A stretch of 64,000 nt of DNA. Source: Methyloversatilis discipulorum (lineage in GTDB: Bacteria; Pseudomonadota; Gammaproteobacteria; Burkholderiales; Rhodocyclaceae). Numbering within the stretch: the stretch's first letter is position 1; each line of letters begins with the position of its first letter. Location of the stretch: assembly GCF_000527135.1 (NCBI RefSeq), contig NZ_AZUP01000001.1, positions 3,931,535 to 3,995,534 on the forward strand, given 5' to 3'. The translations under genes and the position numbers were made by a program. Below the pieces are notes generated by a model. It saw only the letters and a list, made by a program, of their open reading frames with translations. It was not told the origin of the DNA and did no database searches. Below, one piece after another: positions 1 through 8,593 of the stretch.

Positions 1-545
1 AGCCACCAGGTGCGCAGATGGGCGGCCCAGGCGCCGCGGCGGCCGCGCTGCGCCGACAGATGCGCCAGTTCGTGCGCCAGCACCGCCGACAGTTGTTGCG
101 GCGTCAGGCAGTGGGTCAGCGGTATGCCGAGCAGCAGCGTCGTGCGCATCGGGCCGAACAGACCGAAGGCCGGGCGGCACACGACGGCGGCGTTCACCTC
201 CGGTGTGGCCAGCACGCGGTCGATGCGGCGCGCGCCGAGCCGCGCGCACAGGCGGTCGATGCGCCGGCGGAAGCCGGGCGCCAGCGCGTCCGGCAGCACG
301 ATGCCCGCGCAGTCCGGCGTCGGTACCCAGAGCCAGCGGGAAAGTCGCACGCTGACCCAGACTACGGTCAGCAGCACGACCAGCGCCACGGCAGCCGCTC
401 CGGTCGAGGCGCCTTCCAGCGCATGCAGCAGCGTCAGCCCGGACAGCAGGCAGCCGGCCAGCGCTGCGGTGAGCAGCCCGATGCAGAGGGTGGCGCGCAG
501 CGTGAGCAGGCGGCGAAGCTGGCGTTGTCGGCTGTGCGCATTCAC
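1..545 (-). CDS. M48-family zinc metallopeptidase, partial (C-terminal part beyond the window)
   Basis: The reverse strand reads from a GTG at 545 to the window edge without a stop. About 180 residues are visible. A basic N-terminus is followed by two hydrophobic segments at roughly residues 17-38 and 48-64. After a soluble stretch comes the motif HELAH at about residue 160, the zinc-binding HExxH of M48 (HtpX/Ste24-type) peptidases. The sequence just before it (LTPQQLSAVLAHELAHL) is the usual M48 context. The protein is therefore probably a membrane-anchored protease acting at the inner membrane. The third zinc ligand and the rest of the protein lie outside the window. The GTG start is the best I can see, since no ATG is in frame nearby, so the exact N-terminus is uncertain. 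It is transcribed away from the photosynthesis genes and has no evident link with them. Confidence 0.8.
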   Translation of the reverse strand, partial: MNAHSRQRQLRRLLTLRATLCIGLLTAALAGCLLSGLTLLHALEGASTGAAAVALVVLLTVVWVSVRLSRWLWVPTPDCAGIVLPDALAPGFRRRIDRLCARLGARRIDRVLATPEVNAAVVCRPAFGLFGPMRTTLLLGIPLTHCLTPQQLSAVLAHELAHLSAQRGRRGAWAAHLRTWW

Positions 546-776
546 GATGACGGCTCCGGGCAGGGCAAACGCGAGGGGATTGGGCCGACTTATACGCAGC
601 GCGCCAGCGCCGCGGCAATCAGCCGAATATCTGAGCCCGATCAGGCAATTTCCCCGTTCAAAACAACGATGTGGCGTCTGCTCGCGCCGATTTGTATCAG
701 CGTGATGCGTTGGGCATGTCGGCGCGCACGGTCGGCATAGACTGGAACAGTCATTTTCATCGGCCTCCGTTTCACC

Positions 777-1268
777 ATGGCGCTTCCCCTGTTCAAGCCC
801 GATTCCCCGCTCGCCGAGTTCGAACTGCTTGAACTGCTGGACCGCAGCAACCGCCAGGCGCGCGAACGCCTGCGGCGCTTCGGCACGGTGTGGCCCTTCG
901 GCAGCTACGTCTGTCCCGCCGGTTTTGTCCATCCGCTGGAGTCCGACCCCGCAAACTACGCGCTGCCGCACTACATGCAGTACGAAATACTGCACGACAG
1001 GCTGGTGGCGATGGCGTGGAAGGACAGGCTGATCGCCTACACGCTGGTGGCGCAGGTCGGTCTGCCGCCGGAGTTCGATGCGGCGCGCACGCCGTCGATC
1101 CGGGTACATTTCGAATCGCCCGAAATGTCCGTCTATATGTATACACCCTTCCTGCAGGCGCCCTGTCGTGCTCATCCGCCGACTGTCGCCGACTTCCAGC
1201 GCACCCGCTTTCTCGAATCCTTCGTGACGCCGGCCGGTGCCAACGTGTTCGAGGCGCGACAACGCTGA
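777..1268 (+). CDS. Hypothetical protein, 163 aa
   Basis: This is an open frame with an ATG start and codon use like its neighbours. It begins about 230 bp from the divergently transcribed peptidase gene. The product is soluble-looking, with no signal peptide, membrane segment or cysteine cluster. The N-terminal third is acidic and helical (SPLAEFELLELLDRSN), and the middle is rich in aromatic residues. I do not recognise the family. It ends 28 bp before the TRIC-type channel gene and could be co-transcribed with it. It is outside the photosynthesis operons and nothing in the sequence ties it to them. Confidence 0.7.
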   Translation: MALPLFKPDSPLAEFELLELLDRSNRQARERLRRFGTVWPFGSYVCPAGFVHPLESDPANYALPHYMQYEILHDRLVAMAWKDRLIAYTLVAQVGLPPEFDAARTPSIRVHFESPEMSVYMYTPFLQAPCRAHPPTVADFQRTRFLESFVTPAGANVFEARQR

Positions 1269-1296
1269 AAACGCCGGCGCCGCCTACAATCGGCGC

Positions 1297-1932
1297 ATGC
1301 CCAGATTCCAGCTGATCATTTCGGCGATCGAGTTCGCCGCCACGCTCGCCTTTGCCGTATCCGGTCTGATCGAAGCCGCGCGCCGCCGCATGGACGTGGT
1401 CGGCGTGTTCGCCGTGGCCTTCATCACCGCCTTCGGCGGCGGCACCGTACGCGACGTGCTGCTCGACCGTCGGCCCTTCTTCTGGGTCGAGCACCAGGGC
1501 TATGTGTGGCTCATCTTCGTGCTCACCCTGGTGGCGGCGCCCTGGCTGCACAAGCACCGCGACATCGTTACCGAACGCGCGATGCTGATTCCCGACGCGC
1601 TCGGTCTAGGTCTGTTCTCGGTCACCGGCGTCAGTCTGGCGCACCAGATGGGCATGCCGCTCTTCGTGTCGGTCATGATGGGCGTCGTCACCGGCGTGCT
1701 CGGCGGCGTCATGCGCGACGTCATCTGCAACGAGGTGCCGAACGTGTTCCATGACCACCGGCCCTATGCCCTGTGCGCCTTCGCCGGTGCCTGGCTCTAC
1801 CTCGGCATGGACGCGCTGGCGGTGACACCTCTGGTGTCGCTGGCCGTCTCGGTCGCGCTGATCGCCGGCCTGCGGCTGCTGGCGGTGATGACCGGCTGGT
1901 CGGTACCGCGCTGGCCACGCGACGAGAACTGA
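1297..1932 (+). CDS. Trimeric intracellular cation (TRIC) channel-family membrane protein (YicG/UPF0126-like)
   Basis: The 211-residue product is almost entirely hydrophobic, with about seven membrane helices. It carries two internal repeats, each with the family signature: GGGTVRDVLL at about residue 47 and GGVMRDVI at about residue 133. The conserved GGxxRD in both halves is diagnostic of the UPF0126/TRIC family. Bacterial and archaeal members form trimeric K+-type cation channels in the inner membrane. The ATG at 1297 gives the standard short N-terminus (MPRFQLIISAIEF); a longer in-frame start at 1237 would add 20 polar residues overlapping the previous gene and is less likely. This gene marks the left border of the photosynthesis cluster. 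Its physiological ion and role are not known from sequence. Confidence 0.9.
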   Translation: MPRFQLIISAIEFAATLAFAVSGLIEAARRRMDVVGVFAVAFITAFGGGTVRDVLLDRRPFFWVEHQGYVWLIFVLTLVAAPWLHKHRDIVTERAMLIPDALGLGLFSVTGVSLAHQMGMPLFVSVMMGVVTGVLGGVMRDVICNEVPNVFHDHRPYALCAFAGAWLYLGMDALAVTPLVSLAVSVALIAGLRLLAVMTGWSVPRWPRDEN

Positions 1933-1962
1933 GCGCGCCGCACGCCGTATAGCGTCAATCTG

Positions 1963-1991
1963 TAGACACATCTGAAGTGTCAGCATAAAGT
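1963..1991 (+). promoter_or_regulatory. Putative sigma-70 promoter of the bchI operon
   Basis: TAGACA (1963-1968) and TAAAGT (1986-1991) are separated by 17 bp and match the -35 and -10 consensus at 5/6 and 4/6 positions. The predicted start point would lie near 1998, about 50 nt before bchI. A PpsR-type operator (1978-1995) covers the -10 box, which would allow repression. This is inferred from sequence only. Confidence 0.5.
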
Positions 1992-1995
1992 GACA
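1978..1995. promoter_or_regulatory. PpsR/CrtJ-type operator TGT-N12-ACA upstream of bchI
   Basis: TGTCA and TGACA half-sites frame an eight-base centre, giving an exact match to the TGT-N12-ACA palindrome bound by CrtJ/PpsR in purple bacteria. It overlaps the putative -10 box of the bchI promoter. A ppsR gene lies in the same window at 38479-39975. Confidence 0.7.
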
Positions 1996-2050
1996 CTATC
2001 GGCTGTGCCATCGATCTTCCATGGCGCCCGACTTCCGCGCGAGGTGCGCC

Positions 2051-3070
2051 ATGTCGCAAGCCTTCCCGTTTTCGGCCATCGTCGGCCAGGACGAAATGAA
2101 GCAGGCCATCCTGCTGTCGGCGGTCGATCCGTCCATCGGCGGCGTGCTGGTGTTCGGCGACCGCGGCACCGGCAAGTCGACCGCCGTACGCGCGCTGGCG
2201 GCGCTGCTGCCGAAGATGCGCGCGGTCGAGGGCTGCGCCTATCAGTGCGACCCGGACGAAGTGGCTTCGGTCTGCCCGGTCTGTTCCGCCGCCGCCGCAT
2301 CGCGACGTGCGCGGCTGGTGCCGGTGCCGGTGGTCGATCTCCCGCTGGGCGCCACCGAGGACCGCGTGGTCGGCGCCCTCGATCTCGAACGCGCACTGAC
2401 CCGCGGTGAGAAGGCCTTCGAGCCCGGACTGCTGGCGCGCGCCCACCGCGGCTTTCTCTATGTCGACGAGGTCAATCTGCTGGAGGACCACCTGGTCGAT
2501 CTGCTGATCGACGTGGCCGCTTCCGGCGAGAACGTGGTCGAGCGCGAAGGCCTCAGCGTGCGTCACCCGGCGCGCTTCGTGCTCGTCGGCAGCGGCAACC
2601 CGGAAGAGGGCGAACTGCGGCCGCAGCTGCTCGACCGCTTCGGCCTGTCGGTCGAGGTGAGCACGCCGACCGATCTGCCGACCCGCGTCGATGTCGTGAA
2701 ACGGCGCGACGCCTTCGAGCGTGACCGCGCCGGCTTCTGTGCGCAGTGGGCCGGACGCGACGCCCGCCTGCGCCGTCGCATCGTCGGCGCGCGCGATCGT
2801 CTGCCCACGGTGCGGGTGCCGGATGCGGCGCTCGAACAGGCGGCCCGGCTGTGCATGCAGCTCGGCACCGACGGCCTGCGCGGAGAACTGACGCTGGTGC
2901 GCGCGGCGCGCGCACTGGCCGCCTACGACGGCGACGACGAGGTCGGCGACGCGCACCTGCGGCGCATCGCGCCGTCGGCGCTGCGCCACCGGCTGCGCCG
3001 CGATCCACTGGACGAATCCGGCTCCGGCGTGCGCGTGGCGCGCGCGGTCGATGAGCTGCTGCCGGCATGA
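2051..3070 (+). CDS. bchI: Magnesium chelatase subunit I (AAA+ ATPase)
   Basis: BchI is the ATPase motor that, with BchD and BchH, inserts Mg2+ into protoporphyrin IX, the first committed step of bacteriochlorophyll synthesis. The 339-residue product has Walker [10 protein letters not shown] at residues 36-44 and a Walker B region ending YVDEVNLL near 140. It also has the conserved [17 protein letters not shown] segment typical of Mg-chelatase I subunits. The ATG at 2051 follows a GAGGTG ribosome site; the in-frame ATG at 2021 would add ten unconserved residues. The stop codon overlaps the bchD start (ATGA), indicating translational coupling. It is the first gene of bchI-bchD-crtI-crtB, with a PpsR-type operator upstream. 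Confidence 0.97.
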   Translation: MSQAFPFSAIVGQDEMKQAILLSAVDPSIGGVLVFGDRGTGKSTAVRALAALLPKMRAVEGCAYQCDPDEVASVCPVCSAAAASRRARLVPVPVVDLPLGATEDRVVGALDLERALTRGEKAFEPGLLARAHRGFLYVDEVNLLEDHLVDLLIDVAASGENVVEREGLSVRHPARFVLVGSGNPEEGELRPQLLDRFGLSVEVSTPTDLPTRVDVVKRRDAFERDRAGFCAQWAGRDARLRRRIVGARDRLPTVRVPDAALEQAARLCMQLGTDGLRGELTLVRAARALAAYDGDDEVGDAHLRRIAPSALRHRLRRDPLDESGSGVRVARAVDELLPA

Positions 3071-4917
3071 GCGGGGTACCGATGCAGACTGAGGACACGA
3101 TGGCGCGCTGGTTGCGCGCACTGTTGCCGGCCGCGCTGTGTGCGCTCGACCCGGCCGGATGCGGCGGCGTGCGGCTGCGCGCCCAGGCCGGTCCGGCGCG
3201 CGACGCCTGGCTGGCGCAACTGCGCGCGCTGCTGCCGCCCGGCACGCCGCTGCGCCGCATTCCGCTCGACGCACCCGATGCCCGCCTGCTCGGCGGGCTC
3301 GATCTCGCCGCCACGCTGCGCGCCGGCCGACCGGTGGCCGAGCGCGGCCTGCTGGTCGAGGCGCATGGCGGCGTCGTGCTGCTGGCGATGGCCGAGCGCA
3401 TCAGTTCCGCCGCGGCGGCACGGCTGACCGCGGTGATGGACGAGGGCGTCGTGGTCATGCTGCGCGACGGGCTGGAGACGCGCGAGGCGGCCGAATTCGG
3501 CGTCATCGCGCTGGACGAGGCGCAAGGCGACGACGAGAACCTGCCGGCCGCGCTGTGCGATCGCCTCGCCTGCATCGTCGAGCTCGAAGGCCTGCGTGCC
3601 GGCGACTGCCCGCAACTGCCGTTCGATGCCGGACACATCGCCGCCGCGCGTGCGCGCCTGCCGACGGTCAGCGTGTCGCCGGTGGTGATCCAGTCGCTCG
3701 GTGCAGCGGCACAGGCCTTCGGCGTCGATTCGCTGCGCGCCTTCATGCTCGCAGTGCGCGCCGCCCGTGCCGCGGCCGCGCTCGACGGGCGCGACCAGGT
3801 CGGCGAGCCGGACGTGACGCTGGCCGCCCAGCTGGTGCTGGCGCCGCGCGCGACGCAGTGTCCGGCGAGTGCCGCCGAAGCGCCGACCGATGTGCCACCC
3901 GAGTCCGCCGCGCCCGACCAGACGCCCGACAACACGCCGGCCGAGGCCGCGCCGCCGCCGGGCGATGCGGGCGGCGAGCAGAGGGACGAGCGGAAGGACG
4001 ACAGCCCCGCCGATCTGCAACAGCCGCTCGAAGACCGGGTGCTCGACGCGGTGCGCGCGGTGCTCAGCCCCGACCTGCTGGCGCACATCAGGCTCGCCGG
4101 TGGTCGCCTGCCGCGGGCGCGCAGCGCCGGGCGCTCCGGCGCGCTGCGCGGCAACGGCCAGCGCGGCCGGCCGGTCGGCGTACGCAAGGGGCGACCGGGC
4201 GGCGGGCTGCGGCTCAGCGTCATCGACACGCTGCGTGCCGCGGCGCCGTGGCAGGTGCTGCGCCGGCGTCAGGGCATGCCGGTGACGCAGGTGGCAGTGC
4301 GACCGGAAGATTTCCGCGTCGTCCGCTACCGGCAGCGCACGCAGACCACCACCATCTTCGTCGTCGACGCCTCCGGCTCGTCGGCGCTGCACCGGCTCGG
4401 CGAAGCCAAGGGTGCGGTCGAACTGCTGCTGGCCGACTGCTATGTCCGGCGCGACCGGGTGGCGGTGATCGCCTTCCGCGGCACGCGGGCTGAACTGCTG
4501 CTGCCGCCGACCCGCTCGCTGGTGCGTGCCAAACGCAGCCTGGCCGGTCTGCCCGGTGGCGGCGGCACGCCGCTGGCGGCCGGCATCGAGGCCGGCTGGA
4601 GCCTGGCCGACGCGCTGCGCCGGCAGGGCGACACGCCGACCCTGGTGCTGCTCACCGACGGCCGCGGCAATGTCGCGCGCGACGGCCAGGGCGGTCGCGC
4701 CCAGGCCGAGCAGGACGCGCAGGCGGCGGCGCGGCGGGTGCGCGCATCGGCGCTGCGCACGCTGTTCATCGACACCTCGCCGCGGCCGCATCCGTCGGCG
4801 CAGTCGCTGGCGGCCGGCATGGGCGCGCTGTACGCGCCACTGTCCGCCGCCGATGCACAGGGCATTTCGCAGCTGGTGAAGCAGGCGGGTGCGCAGTCCG
4901 CCGGCCAGAACCGATGA
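3067..4917 (+). CDS. bchD: Magnesium chelatase subunit D
   Basis: BchD is the second AAA+ subunit of Mg chelatase and bridges the BchI ring to BchH. The 616-residue protein has three parts. The N-terminal AAA+-like domain (about 1-260) has no intact P-loop, as is usual for BchD. A proline- and acid-rich linker spans about 265-325. The C-terminal von Willebrand A domain carries the MIDAS signature DASGSSA starting near residue 434. The gene overlaps bchI by 4 bp. The following crtI starts 19 bp after its stop. Length and domain order match BchD, so the assignment is firm. Confidence 0.96.
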   Translation: MSGVPMQTEDTMARWLRALLPAALCALDPAGCGGVRLRAQAGPARDAWLAQLRALLPPGTPLRRIPLDAPDARLLGGLDLAATLRAGRPVAERGLLVEAHGGVVLLAMAERISSAAAARLTAVMDEGVVVMLRDGLETREAAEFGVIALDEAQGDDENLPAALCDRLACIVELEGLRAGDCPQLPFDAGHIAAARARLPTVSVSPVVIQSLGAAAQAFGVDSLRAFMLAVRAARAAAALDGRDQVGEPDVTLAAQLVLAPRATQCPASAAEAPTDVPPESAAPDQTPDNTPAEAAPPPGDAGGEQRDERKDDSPADLQQPLEDRVLDAVRAVLSPDLLAHIRLAGGRLPRARSAGRSGALRGNGQRGRPVGVRKGRPGGGLRLSVIDTLRAAAPWQVLRRRQGMPVTQVAVRPEDFRVVRYRQRTQTTTIFVVDASGSSALHRLGEAKGAVELLLADCYVRRDRVAVIAFRGTRAELLLPPTRSLVRAKRSLAGLPGGGGTPLAAGIEAGWSLADALRRQGDTPTLVLLTDGRGNVARDGQGGRAQAEQDAQAAARRVRASALRTLFIDTSPRPHPSAQSLAAGMGALYAPLSAADAQGISQLVKQAGAQSAGQNR

Positions 4918-4936
4918 ACACGACCGGTACGCGGCG

Positions 4937-6466
4937 ATGACTTCGATGAACGATCTGCCGCCGGCCGTCACCGGCGTGCGCCGCAGCGCACCGCACGCGG
5001 TGGTGATAGGCAGCGGCTTCGGCGGGCTGGCGGCAGCGGTCCGGCTCGGTGCACGCGGCTACCGCGTCACCGTGCTCGAGCGGCTCGACGCGCCGGGCGG
5101 GCGCGCCTACGTGCACCGGCAGGACGGCTTCACCTTCGACGCCGGCCCGACCATCGTCACCGCGCCCTTCCTGTTCGAGGAACTGTGGCAGCTGTGCGGC
5201 CGGCGCATGGCCGACGACGTCGATCTGCGACCGCTGTCGCCCTTCTACCGCATCCGCTTCGACGACGGCGAAACCTTCGACTGCTCCGGCGACCCCGAGG
5301 CGATGCGGCGCGAAGTGGCGCGGCTGGCGCCGGACGACGTCGCCGGCTACGAACGCTTCATGCAGGCCAGCGAAGCCACCTTCCGCGTCGGTTTCGAACA
5401 GCTGGGCCACGTGCCTTTCGACAGCTGGATAGACATGGCACGCGTGCTGCCGGCGATGGTGAAGCTGCAGAGCTACCGCAGCCTGTACAGCCTGGTGTCC
5501 AGCCATGTGCGCGACGAACGGCTGCGCTTCGTGCTGAGCTTTCATCCGCTGTTCGTCGGCGGCAACCCGTTCACCGTCACCTCGATCTACGGTCTGATCG
5601 CGCATCTGGAGCGGCAGTGGGGCGTGCACTTCGCGATGGGCGGCACCGGCAGTCTGGTCAGCGGGCTGGTGAAGCTGATCGAGGGTCAGGGCAACTGCGT
5701 GCGCTGCGATGCCGAGGTGGTCGAGATCACCGCGCACAACGGCCGCGCCACCGGCGTGCGGCTGCGCAACGGCGAAACGGTTACGGCCGACGTCGTGGTG
5801 TCGAATGCCGACGCCGCCTACACCTACAAGCATCTGCTGCCGACCACCCGGCGCAAGCGCTGGACCGACCGCCGCCTCGACGACGCGCGCTATTCGATGA
5901 GCCTGTTCGTCTGGTACTTCGGCACGCGCGGCCGCTACGACGCGGTGCCGCACCACACGATACTGCTCGGCCCACGCTACCGGGCGCTGCTGCACGACAT
6001 CTTCGAGCGCCAGGTGCTGGCCGACGATTTCAGCCTCTACCTGCACCGGCCGACGGCGACCGATCCGTCGCTGGCGCCGGACGGCTGCGACGCTTTCTAC
6101 GTGCTGTCGCCGGTGCCCCACCTGGACAGTGGCACCGACTGGACGGTCGAGGCGGAGCGCTACCGCCAGGCGATAGCGGACCGTCTGTCGGAAACCCTGC
6201 TGCCGGGGCTGGCCGAACGCATCGTCACCTCGCGCGTCACCACGCCGATCGATTTCCGCGACCGCCTGCTGTCGCTGAAAGGCGCGGCCTTCGGGCTGGA
6301 GCCGGTGCTGACGCAGAGCGCCTGGTTCCGTCCGCACAACCGCAGCGAAGAACTGGAGCGGCTCTATCTGGTCGGCGCCGGCACGCACCCCGGTGCCGGT
6401 CTGCCCGGCGTGCTGTCATCGGCGCGCGTACTCGACCGGCTGGTGCCGGATCCGTCTCATGTCTGA
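4937..6466 (+). CDS. crtI: Phytoene desaturase
   Basis: CrtI is an FAD-dependent, membrane-associated desaturase that converts phytoene to neurosporene or lycopene in the carotenoid pathway. The 509-residue product opens with a Rossmann motif, GSGFGGLAAA at about residue 25, followed by ERLDAPGGRA. The FAD-contacting C-terminal segment LYLVGAGTHPGAGLPGVLSSA is also present. These are standard CrtI features. Sequence alone does not say whether it catalyses three or four desaturation steps. ATG 4937 is chosen because it leaves a short N-terminus; ATG 4946 is equally possible and no strong Shine-Dalgarno decides. The stop overlaps the crtB start, so crtI and crtB are probably translationally coupled. 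Confidence 0.95.
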   Translation: MTSMNDLPPAVTGVRRSAPHAVVIGSGFGGLAAAVRLGARGYRVTVLERLDAPGGRAYVHRQDGFTFDAGPTIVTAPFLFEELWQLCGRRMADDVDLRPLSPFYRIRFDDGETFDCSGDPEAMRREVARLAPDDVAGYERFMQASEATFRVGFEQLGHVPFDSWIDMARVLPAMVKLQSYRSLYSLVSSHVRDERLRFVLSFHPLFVGGNPFTVTSIYGLIAHLERQWGVHFAMGGTGSLVSGLVKLIEGQGNCVRCDAEVVEITAHNGRATGVRLRNGETVTADVVVSNADAAYTYKHLLPTTRRKRWTDRRLDDARYSMSLFVWYFGTRGRYDAVPHHTILLGPRYRALLHDIFERQVLADDFSLYLHRPTATDPSLAPDGCDAFYVLSPVPHLDSGTDWTVEAERYRQAIADRLSETLLPGLAERIVTSRVTTPIDFRDRLLSLKGAAFGLEPVLTQSAWFRPHNRSEELERLYLVGAGTHPGAGLPGVLSSARVLDRLVPDPSHV

Positions 6467-7508
6467 CCACGACGCCGCCCAGGACATGGCGGCCTGCCGC
6501 CGTCTGCTGCGCGACGGCTCGCGTTCCTTCTTCGCCGCCTCGCTGCTGCTGCCGCGTGCGGTGCGCGAACCGGCGTGCGCGCTGTACGCCTTCTGCCGCA
6601 TCGCCGACGATCTGGTCGATGACAGTGCGGCCGACGAAGCGACCGTCGAGGCCTTGCGCCGGCGGGTCGACGCCGCCTGCGCCGGCCGGCCGCGCAACGA
6701 TCCGGTTGATCGCATGCTGTCGCGGGTGGTGGTGCAGTTCGCGATACCGCCGGCACTGCTGCACGCGCTGATCGAGGGCTTCGCCTGGGATGCGCGCGGC
6801 CGGCAGTACGAAACGCTGTCCGAACTGTATGAATACTGCGCCCGCGTGGCGGCCACCGTCGGCGCCATGATGGCCATGCTGATGGGCGTGCGTGACCGCG
6901 AACAGGCGGCGCGCGCCTGCGACCTCGGGCTGGCGATGCAGCTCACCAATATCGCCCGCGACATCGGCGAGGACGCGCGGCGCGGCCGGCTCTACCTGCC
7001 GCGCGGCTGGCTGCGCGTGGCCGGCATCGATCCGGACGCCTGGCTGGCGCAGCCGGTGTTCGATGCGCGGCTAGTGCCGGTGCTCGATCGCCTGCTCGGC
7101 TGTGCCGACCTGCTGTACGAGCGCGCCGCCGCCGGCATCGAACAGCTGCCGCCGGCCTGCCGGCCGGGCATCCGTGCGGCCCGCGCCATCTATCGCGACA
7201 TCGGCCGCGGCGTGGTGGCCAATGGCCACGATTCGGTGTCGCAGCGCTCGGTCGTGTCGTCGTGGCGCAAGACGATGCTGCTGGCCGGCTCGCTGAGCGC
7301 GGCGGCGCGGCAGGCGGATGCGCGCTACGCCGAACTGGAGGAGGTGTCGATGCTGGTCGACGCGGTCAGCGCGGCACCGCTGCCGCTGGCCGTGCAGGGG
7401 CGGCTCGACCGCCTGCCGTCGCGCACGCCGCGCCAGCGACTGGAATGGCTGATCGACCTGTTCGAGCGGCTGGAGCGGCAGGACAGGGCACGCACGCAGG
7501 GCGGCTGA
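6459..7508 (+). CDS. crtB: Phytoene synthase
   Basis: CrtB condenses two geranylgeranyl diphosphates to phytoene. The 349-residue protein has the squalene/phytoene synthase fold signatures. These are a RSFFAASLLLP N-terminal segment, a first aspartate-rich motif (RIADDLVDD, about residues 47-55) and a second one within LTNIARDIGEDARRGRLYLP (about 163-182). The ATG at 6459 lies inside the end of crtI (8-bp overlap). The gene ends 10 bp before the convergent bchO. Together with crtI it supplies the acyclic C40 backbone used by CrtC, CrtD and CrtF, encoded a few kilobases downstream. Confidence 0.96.
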   Translation: MSDHDAAQDMAACRRLLRDGSRSFFAASLLLPRAVREPACALYAFCRIADDLVDDSAADEATVEALRRRVDAACAGRPRNDPVDRMLSRVVVQFAIPPALLHALIEGFAWDARGRQYETLSELYEYCARVAATVGAMMAMLMGVRDREQAARACDLGLAMQLTNIARDIGEDARRGRLYLPRGWLRVAGIDPDAWLAQPVFDARLVPVLDRLLGCADLLYERAAAGIEQLPPACRPGIRAARAIYRDIGRGVVANGHDSVSQRSVVSSWRKTMLLAGSLSAAARQADARYAELEEVSMLVDAVSAAPLPLAVQGRLDRLPSRTPRQRLEWLIDLFERLERQDRARTQGG

Positions 7509-7518
7509 TGCCAATGGA

Positions 7519-8391
7519 CTACCGCACCGCCTCGGCGATCAGCGCGGCCAGTCGCTGGGGTGCTTCTTCGTGCGCCAGATGCCCCAGTCCGTCGAGCTCG
7601 ATCAGGCGCGCGCCGGTGACGATGCGCTGTACCCGGCGCGAACAGTCGGGCGGCACCGTGCGGTCGCCGCGCGCGGCGATCAGCGTCAGCGCGGCGTCGA
7701 GCCGCGGCAGGTCGCGCGCCAGCGGTGCGATGTCCCAGTTCGCCATCATGCCGAGCACCCCGGCCACGTGCGCGCGACAGCGCACCAGCCGCGCGTACAG
7801 CGCGATGCCGCGTTCGTCGATGTGCGAACCGGTACTGGCGATCAACCGTTCGACCGCCCCGCTGCGCGACGCGCTGCGCGCGAACAGGGCGGCGGCAAAG
7901 GGAGTCAGAGACAGCAGGCGGGCGGCCGGCGGGAACAGCAGGCCGGCCAGGCCGGGCAGCGGCAGCAGCGCGCCATTGAGGCTGACCAGGTGGCGTCCGG
8001 GCAGCAGGCCGTCGAGCCGCATGCGCAGTGCGATCGCCGCACCGGCCGAGTGTCCGGCCACCGCCGCCGGTGCGATCTGCAGTGCGCGCATCAGCGCGGA
8101 TGTGGCGCGCGCCATGCCGGGCAGCGACAGCGTATGGGCCGTCGGGGTCGAACTGAAGGCGTGGCCGGGCAGATCGGGCGCAATGACGGTGTGTTCGCGT
8201 GCCAGCAGCGGCAGCAGCTCGCGCCAGGAGTGGGTCGACGCGCCACTGCCGTGCAGCAGCAGCAGCGGCGGGCCGCTGCCCGTGATCTGCACGTGCCAGC
8301 GCACGCCGCCCGCGTCGACGAAGCGGCTGGCGTCGCGATGGGGCCAGTCGGCGCCATCGCGCGACCAGTCGAGGCTTTCGGTTGCGGGCAT
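7519..8391 (-). CDS. bchO: Alpha/beta hydrolase, Mg-chelatase-associated protein BchO
   Basis: BchO is a conserved alpha/beta-hydrolase in photosynthesis clusters, usually next to bchI and bchD. Its exact role is unproven, but it is thought to assist Mg chelation. The 290-residue product has the oxyanion segment LLLHGSGAS, the nucleophile elbow GHSAG (serine near residue 104) and a terminal GLGHLAHEE providing the likely catalytic histidine. The sequence motif ALTLIAARGDRTVPP matches the aspartate-bearing strand. The start ATG at 8391 gives the usual short N-terminus; much longer upstream open frame exists but has no gene-like content. The gene is convergent with crtB and divergent from the small ORF at 8443. 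Confidence 0.93.
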   Translation of the reverse strand: MPATESLDWSRDGADWPHRDASRFVDAGGVRWHVQITGSGPPLLLLHGSGASTHSWRELLPLLAREHTVIAPDLPGHAFSSTPTAHTLSLPGMARATSALMRALQIAPAAVAGHSAGAAIALRMRLDGLLPGRHLVSLNGALLPLPGLAGLLFPPAARLLSLTPFAAALFARSASRSGAVERLIASTGSHIDERGIALYARLVRCRAHVAGVLGMMANWDIAPLARDLPRLDAALTLIAARGDRTVPPDCSRRVQRIVTGARLIELDGLGHLAHEEAPQRLAALIAEAVR

Positions 8392-8442
8392 GGTGGCAGC
8401 TCGTTTCACGGCGGTCGATGCAACCATACAGGAGGGCGTGCA

Positions 8443-8583
8443 ATGAGTCCGACCACGCTGGTCATTGTCGAGGCGGTGCTGATATTTGGCGGCGTGCTGG
8501 TGTTCGCCGTGTACCAGCTGGTATCGGTGCGCCGCCTGCAGAAGCGCGAGGGCGACCGCAAGGACGAAGCGCCGGAGCGCTGA
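8443..8583 (+). CDS. Small single-pass membrane protein, 46 aa
   Basis: A short ORF with a strong ribosome site (AGGAGGG ending 6 bp upstream of the ATG) encodes 46 residues. A hydrophobic helix occupies about residues 4-28 and is followed by a strongly charged tail (RRLQKREGDRKDEAPER). The topology is probably a single inner-membrane helix with a cytoplasmic C-terminus. It is the only + strand gene between bchO and crtC, both on the - strand, so it needs its own promoter or shares the intergenic region with bchO. I do not recognise a family. The ribosome site and clean composition make a real gene likely. A role in pigment-complex assembly is only a guess from location. Confidence 0.6.
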   Translation: MSPTTLVIVEAVLIFGGVLVFAVYQLVSVRRLQKREGDRKDEAPER

Positions 8584-8593
8584 CCAGGGCCCC

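Noticed and set aside
10..740. Two long + strand open frames at the left edge
   Set aside because: Both translate to Arg/Ser/Ala-rich low-complexity sequence, while the - strand gives a coherent M48 peptidase with HELAH.
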